The notes beneath the pieces are model-generated. The model was not told the DNA's origin and made no database searches. It saw only the letters and a program-made list of their open reading frames with translations. A stretch of DNA of 49,740 bases from Candidatus Annandia adelgestsuga. GTDB lineage: Bacteria; Pseudomonadota; Gammaproteobacteria; Enterobacterales; Enterobacteriaceae_A. Both the position numbers and the translations under genes were made by a program. The stretch spans positions 45,915-95,654 of the forward strand of contig NZ_CP026513.1 in NCBI RefSeq assembly GCF_003956045.1, written 5' to 3'. Shown here in pieces: positions 44,771 through 49,740 of the stretch. The stretch's first letter is position 1. Each line of letters starts with the position of its first letter.

Positions 44771-45116
44771 CAAAACAAAAAATCAAAAATAATTAAAACT
44801 GATTTTAGTATTTTAATATTTTAAATATAATTATTTAAATTATGTAAAAATAAATAAAATTATTTTTTTACATATTATTTATTAAATAACATATTTTATA
44901 ATACTATATTTTAAATAATAGTCAATTTTTTATTTATATTCCTAAAATTAATACAAGTTATTTAATAAATAATGTAAATATTTGTCATTAATATTATAAA
45001 TAATAAAATTAAAAAATTTATAAATAAAAATAAATATAAAATAATTTATAATTTTATATTTATTTTTAATTTATTTTAATAATAATATTTTAATTTTAAA
45101 AAAAGAGATTAATTTA
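44771..45116. other. rrn/mnmG divergent spacer, possible replication origin
   Basis: 346 nt of A/T-rich DNA without a gene. It holds the candidate rrn promoter and the mnmG promoter. In enterobacteria oriC lies next to mnmG (gidA), and gene direction switches here: rRNA, ribosomal and ilv genes run left, mnmG and atp run right. I find no TTATCCACA or near-perfect DnaA box on either strand, so a DnaA-type origin is not shown by sequence. Confidence 0.35.
44898..44925 (-). promoter_or_regulatory. candidate rRNA operon promoter
   Basis: On the minus strand TTGACT (44920-44925) and TATTAT (44898-44903) are separated by 16 nt, each one mismatch from consensus. Transcription would start about 44890, leaving a leader of about 120 nt before 16S. 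TTGAC is rare in spacers of this composition, which makes this the best promoter candidate in the window. Confidence 0.5.
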
Positions 45117-47006
45117 ATGAATTTTTTAAATAAATTTGATATAATAATTATAGGAGCTGGACATGCTGGTACAGAAGCAGCTATAGCTTGTGATAATATG
45201 AAAAGAAAAACTTTATTAATAACACAAAATATTAATACAATAGGTCAAATGTCATGTAATCCAGCTATTGGTGGTATAGGAAAAAGTCATTTAGTAAAAG
45301 AAATAGATGCTCTTGGAGGTTTAATGGCAAAAGCTATAGATTATTCTGGTATTCAATTTAAAATTTTAAATTCTAGTAAAGGTCCAGCAGTTAGATCAAC
45401 TCGTGCTCAAGCTGATAGAATATTATATAAAAAATTTATATTTAATACATTAAAAAAAAAAAAATATATTACTATTTTAGAATCGGAAGTTATTAAATTA
45501 ATAATTAAAAAATATAATATTATTAATGGAATAAAAACAAATAATAATTTAAAATTTTATTCAAATATTATTATATTAACTGTTGGAACTTTTTTAAGTG
45601 GTAAAATTCATATAGGTTTAAATAAATATGATGGAGGTAGAGAAAATGAATTACCATCAAAAAAATTATCTAATAATTTAAATAATTTACCATTTAAAAT
45701 TAATAGATTAAAAACAGGAACACCACCAAGAATTAATAAAAATACTATAAATTTCAAAATATTAAAAAAACAATATAGTGATATTCCTGTACCAAATTTT
45801 TCTTTTATGGGAGAATTATATAATCATCCTCCACAAATACCTTGTTATATAACTAATACTAATAATAATACTCATGAAATTATTAAAAATTCTTTAATTA
45901 ATAGTCCTTTATATAACGGTTCTATAAAAGGAATAGGTCCAAGATATTGTCCTTCAATTGAAGATAAAATAATTAAATTTCCAAATCGTAATAAACATCA
46001 AATTTTTTTAGAACCAGAAGGTTTATTTAGTAATGAAATATATCCTAACGGTATTTCTACTAGTTTACCAATAAAAGTACAAAAAAATATTATAAATTCT
46101 ATTAAAGGTTTAGAATATGCTAAAATTACAAGACCTGGTTACGCAATAGAATATAATTTTTTTGATCCAAAAGATCTATATTTTAATTTAGAAAGTAAAC
46201 ATATTAAAGGTTTATTTTTAGCTGGGCAAATTAATGGTACAACAGGTTATGAAGAAGCAGCCGCACAAGGAATAATAGCTGGAATAAATGCTTCATTATT
46301 AAATATGAATAAAGAATATTGGTATCCTAAACGTAATCAATCATATATTGGTGTTTTAATAAACGATTTATGTAATTTAGGTACAAAAGAACCTTATAGA
46401 ATGTTTACATCTAGAGCTGAACATCGTTTATTTTTAAGAGAAGATAATTCTTATTTAAGATTAACAGAAATTGCATATAAAATAGGATTAATATCACCAA
46501 TGTTTTGGAAATTATTTAATCAAAAAAAAAAACATATTAACAAATTATATAAATATATAAAAAAAAAAATTATTTATATTAAAATAAAAAAAAATAAAAA
46601 AAAATATAAAAATAAAATTTATAAAAAAAAATATTATTTTAAAGAATTATTAAAAAAACCTAATTTTAATTATAAGAAAAATATAAAATATACTAATTTT
46701 TTTATAAAATTTTTTAATTTAGATATATTAAAACAAATAGAAATTAAAATAAAATATGATGGATATATAAAACTTAATAGAATAGAATTAAAAAAAAACG
46801 TTAAAAATAAATATTTTAAATTGCCTAAAAATTTAAAATATGATAAAATTAATGGATTATCAAAAGAATTAATTAAAAAATTAAAAAAATATAAACCAAA
46901 ATTTATAAAACAAATAAGTAATATTTCTGGAATTACACCGTCAGCTATTACTGCTATTTTAATATATATTAAAAAAAAATATAAAACTTTAAGTATTAAT
47001 ATTTAA
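45117..47006 (+). CDS. mnmG: tRNA uridine-5-carboxymethylaminomethyl modification enzyme MnmG
   Basis: FAD enzyme that, with MnmE, modifies U34 of tRNAs reading A/G-ending codons. It is 629 aa, the E. coli length. FAD-binding GAGHAGTEAA at residue 13, QMSCNPAIGGIGKSHLVKEIDALGG, LKTGTPPRI, GPRYCPSIEDKI, GQINGTTGYEEAAAQG and DLCNLGTKEPYRMFTSRAEHRL. The C-terminal domain (from about 470) is K/Y/N-rich but ends with the conserved SGITPSAITAILIYIKK. AAAAGAGA precedes the ATG. Its downstream partner rsmG is absent. Confidence 0.98.
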   Translation: MNFLNKFDIIIIGAGHAGTEAAIACDNMKRKTLLITQNINTIGQMSCNPAIGGIGKSHLVKEIDALGGLMAKAIDYSGIQFKILNSSKGPAVRSTRAQADRILYKKFIFNTLKKKKYITILESEVIKLIIKKYNIINGIKTNNNLKFYSNIIILTVGTFLSGKIHIGLNKYDGGRENELPSKKLSNNLNNLPFKINRLKTGTPPRINKNTINFKILKKQYSDIPVPNFSFMGELYNHPPQIPCYITNTNNNTHEIIKNSLINSPLYNGSIKGIGPRYCPSIEDKIIKFPNRNKHQIFLEPEGLFSNEIYPNGISTSLPIKVQKNIINSIKGLEYAKITRPGYAIEYNFFDPKDLYFNLESKHIKGLFLAGQINGTTGYEEAAAQGIIAGINASLLNMNKEYWYPKRNQSYIGVLINDLCNLGTKEPYRMFTSRAEHRLFLREDNSYLRLTEIAYKIGLISPMFWKLFNQKKKHINKLYKYIKKKIIYIKIKKNKKKYKNKIYKKKYYFKELLKKPNFNYKKNIKYTNFFIKFFNLDILKQIEIKIKYDGYIKLNRIELKKNVKNKYFKLPKNLKYDKINGLSKELIKKLKKYKPKFIKQISNISGITPSAITAILIYIKKKYKTLSINI

Positions 47007-47969
<963 letters not shown>

Positions 47970-48020
47970 AAAAAAATAAAATTTTATAAATTAATTAATA
48001 AAAAAAATAAGGAAAATTAA

Positions 48021-48257
<237 letters not shown>

Positions 48258-48319
48258 ATATTATATTAAAATAATATTTATTTTAAAAAAATAAATATAA
48301 ATATATAATTGGAGATATA

Positions 48320-48790
48320 ATGAATATTAATATAACAATTTTAGGACAAACTATATCATTTATAATATTTGTATTATTTTGTATGAAGTATATATGGCCG
48401 CCTATAATAAAAAAAATAAAAAAACATCAAGATAAAATTTCAAGTGAATTAAAAAATATAGAATTATGTAAAAAAGATTTTATAATAATAGAAAAATTAA
48501 TATTAAAAAAAATTAAAAAAACTAAAAAAAATGCTGATTTAATAATAAAAGAAGCTAATTATAGAAGTGAACAAATAATAAAAAAAGCTGAAAAAATAGC
48601 TATAAAAAATAGTAATAAAATAATTGAAAATTCTATAATTAAAATTAAAATAGAATCAAAAATTACTAAAGAAAAATTAAAAAAACAATTTTCTAATTTA
48701 GTTATTATAGGAATAAGAAAAATTATAAAAGAATATTATTATAAAAAAAATCATGAAAATGTTTTAAATGATATAATAAAAAAAATATAG
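48320..48790 (+). CDS. atpF: ATP synthase Fo subunit b
   Basis: Peripheral stalk, 156 aa, equal to E. coli. One N-terminal membrane helix (MNINITILGQTISFIIFVLFCMKYIWPPI) followed by a long charged, coiled-coil-forming helix with the ADLIIKEA block. Start set by GGAG at 48311-48314. Stop is TAG; 14 nt to atpH. Confidence 0.95.
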   Translation: MNINITILGQTISFIIFVLFCMKYIWPPIIKKIKKHQDKISSELKNIELCKKDFIIIEKLILKKIKKTKKNADLIIKEANYRSEQIIKKAEKIAIKNSNKIIENSIIKIKIESKITKEKLKKQFSNLVIIGIRKIIKEYYYKKNHENVLNDIIKKI

Positions 48791-48804
48791 GATTAATAAA
48801 TAAT

Positions 48805-49344
48805 ATGAATATAAAAATTATAAAATTGATTAGAATATATGCAAACTCTATATTTAATTTTTCTATTGAAAATAAAAAAATTAATTACTGGTATTACATG
48901 TTACATATAACTTCTAAAGTTATATGTAACATTTATACAAATAAAAAATTATTAAATTATATAAATTTAAATAATTTACATAAAATAATAAAAAATTATT
49001 TTATTAAAAATAAAATAAATTATTATTATATTAATTTTATATCAATTTTAATAAAAAATAATAGATTAAAATTATTACCTGAAATATTTAAGAAATTTAA
49101 AAAATTAAGATATAAATACTATAAAATTAATAAAATAAATTTTGTAACTGTAAATGAAAAATATAATGATAAAATTGATATTATTAAAAAAAAAATAAAA
49201 AAAAAATATTTTAACAAAATTATATTCAAAAACAAATTTAAAAAAAATATAATATCTGGAATTATTATTTATAACAATAAAAAAATTGTAGATTATAGTA
49301 TTTTACATAAAATAAATTGTATAGAAAAATGTTTAAAATTTTAA
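48805..49344 (+). CDS. atpH: ATP synthase F1 subunit delta
   Basis: Connects the stalk to F1. It is 179 aa (E. coli 177). Weakly conserved, with [16 protein letters not shown] at the N-terminus, [22 protein letters not shown] in the middle and [17 protein letters not shown] near the C-terminus. Identified by these blocks plus position between atpF and atpA. The taggat before the ATG may serve as ribosome binding site. Confidence 0.93.
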   Translation: MNIKIIKLIRIYANSIFNFSIENKKINYWYYMLHITSKVICNIYTNKKLLNYINLNNLHKIIKNYFIKNKINYYYINFISILIKNNRLKLLPEIFKKFKKLRYKYYKINKINFVTVNEKYNDKIDIIKKKIKKKYFNKIIFKNKFKKNIISGIIIYNNKKIVDYSILHKINCIEKCLKF

Positions 49345-49354
49345 GGAAATTAAA

Positions 49355-49740
49355 ATGCAATTTAATGCTAATGAAATTAGTGAATTAATTAAAAAAAAAA
49401 TATCTGATTTAAAAATTAAAGAAGAAAAAAAAAATGAAGGTGTTATTATATCAATAAATGATGGTATAATTTGGGTTAATGGAATATTAAATGTTATGCA
49501 AGGAGAAATGTTAGAATTACCTAATAATTTATATGCTATTGCATTAAATTTAGAACAAGATTTTGTTGGTGCTATTGTTATGGGAAAATATATTGATTTG
49601 AAAGAAGGTATGATAGTAAAATGTACTGGTAAAATATTAGAAATACCAGTAGGAAATCAATTATTAGGAAGAGTTATAAATACTTTAGGAAAAGAAATAG
49701 ATGGAAAAGGATATATAAAAAGTAAAAATTTTTCTCCTAT
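49355..49740 (+). CDS. atpA: ATP synthase F1 subunit alpha (5' part, runs off the window)
   Basis: 128 codons present. Starts [16 protein letters not shown] and continues [40 protein letters not shown] and [15 protein letters not shown], matching the N-terminal beta-barrel of E. coli AtpA. TAAGGA, overlapping the atpH stop, is the ribosome binding site. The nucleotide-binding domain lies beyond the window edge; nothing suggests truncation. Confidence 0.97.
   Translation, partial: MQFNANEISELIKKKISDLKIKEEKKNEGVIISINDGIIWVNGILNVMQGEMLELPNNLYAIALNLEQDFVGAIVMGKYIDLKEGMIVKCTGKILEIPVGNQLLGRVINTLGKEIDGKGYIKSKNFSP

Noticed and set aside
44771-45116. DnaA boxes in the mnmG upstream region
   Set aside because: No TTATCCACA or close variant on either strand; origin claim rests only on context.

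Overview
The window looks like a piece of a very small, extremely A+T-rich chromosome from an obligate insect endosymbiont of the Enterobacterales (gamma-proteobacteria; relatives include Buchnera, Blochmannia and similar lineages). The reasons are close full-length matches to E. coli proteins, long lysine/asparagine/isoleucine-rich stretches, spacers made almost only of A and T, very long poly-A runs inside essential genes, no transposons, phage genes or CRISPR, almost no unknown genes, and many short or overlapping gene junctions. I do not assign a species.

Layout. 167-5496 (+): pyruvate dehydrogenase aceE-aceF-lpd, ending at a hairpin shared with convergent gapA (5545-6546, -). 6752-10476 (+): the macromolecular synthesis operon rpsU-dnaG-rpoD, then the membrane protein yqhA, a doubtful small ORF and an unidentified hairpin-plus-terminator transcript end. 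11666-14182 (+): typA, tRNA-Ile2(CAU), ssb. 14236-22600 (-): trpT-ilvG-ilvM-ilvD-ilvC-trxA-rho-hisR-proM-dapF, a shrunken copy of the E. coli 85-min region. 22652-25108: aroE (-) diverging from def-fmt (+). 25114-38557 (-): S10-spc-alpha ribosomal block (rpsJ to rplQ, with secY and rpoA), including rpmD and rpmJ. 38623-39004 (-): tRNA-Thr(UGU), Tyr, Gly, Thr(GGU). 39183-44770 (-): one rRNA operon 16S-Ile-Ala-23S-5S. 45117-49740 (+): mnmG, then atpB-E-F-H and the 5' part of atpA.

How the genes work together. The genes cover transcription (rpoA, rpoD, rho), translation (27 ribosomal proteins in the large block plus rpsU, rRNAs, tRNAs, def/fmt, typA, mnmG), replication (dnaG, ssb), energy (PDH, GAPDH, F1Fo ATPase) and nutrient supply: ilvGM-D-C makes the keto acids of valine and isoleucine, aroE serves chorismate, dapF serves lysine/peptidoglycan. 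The ilv cluster has lost ilvE and ilvA, so the last transamination and the supply of 2-ketobutyrate must come from elsewhere, presumably partly the host.

Most notable observations. (1) The 16S rRNA gene is interrupted by about 604 bp of non-coding A+T-rich DNA exactly in the helix-9 tetraloop, with complementary ends: an apparent intervening sequence or fragmented 16S rRNA. (2) Poly-A runs of 16 to 22 nt sit inside lpd, rpsE, rplB and rplO. (3) A C-rich, structured, unassigned transcript end near 11.4-11.53 kb is followed by a strong terminator. (4) RpoD has a basic tail instead of region 1.1. (5) The rRNA/mnmG strand switch at about 45 kb is a candidate replication origin. (6) The tRNA cluster that normally precedes tufB is joined directly to the S10 operon.
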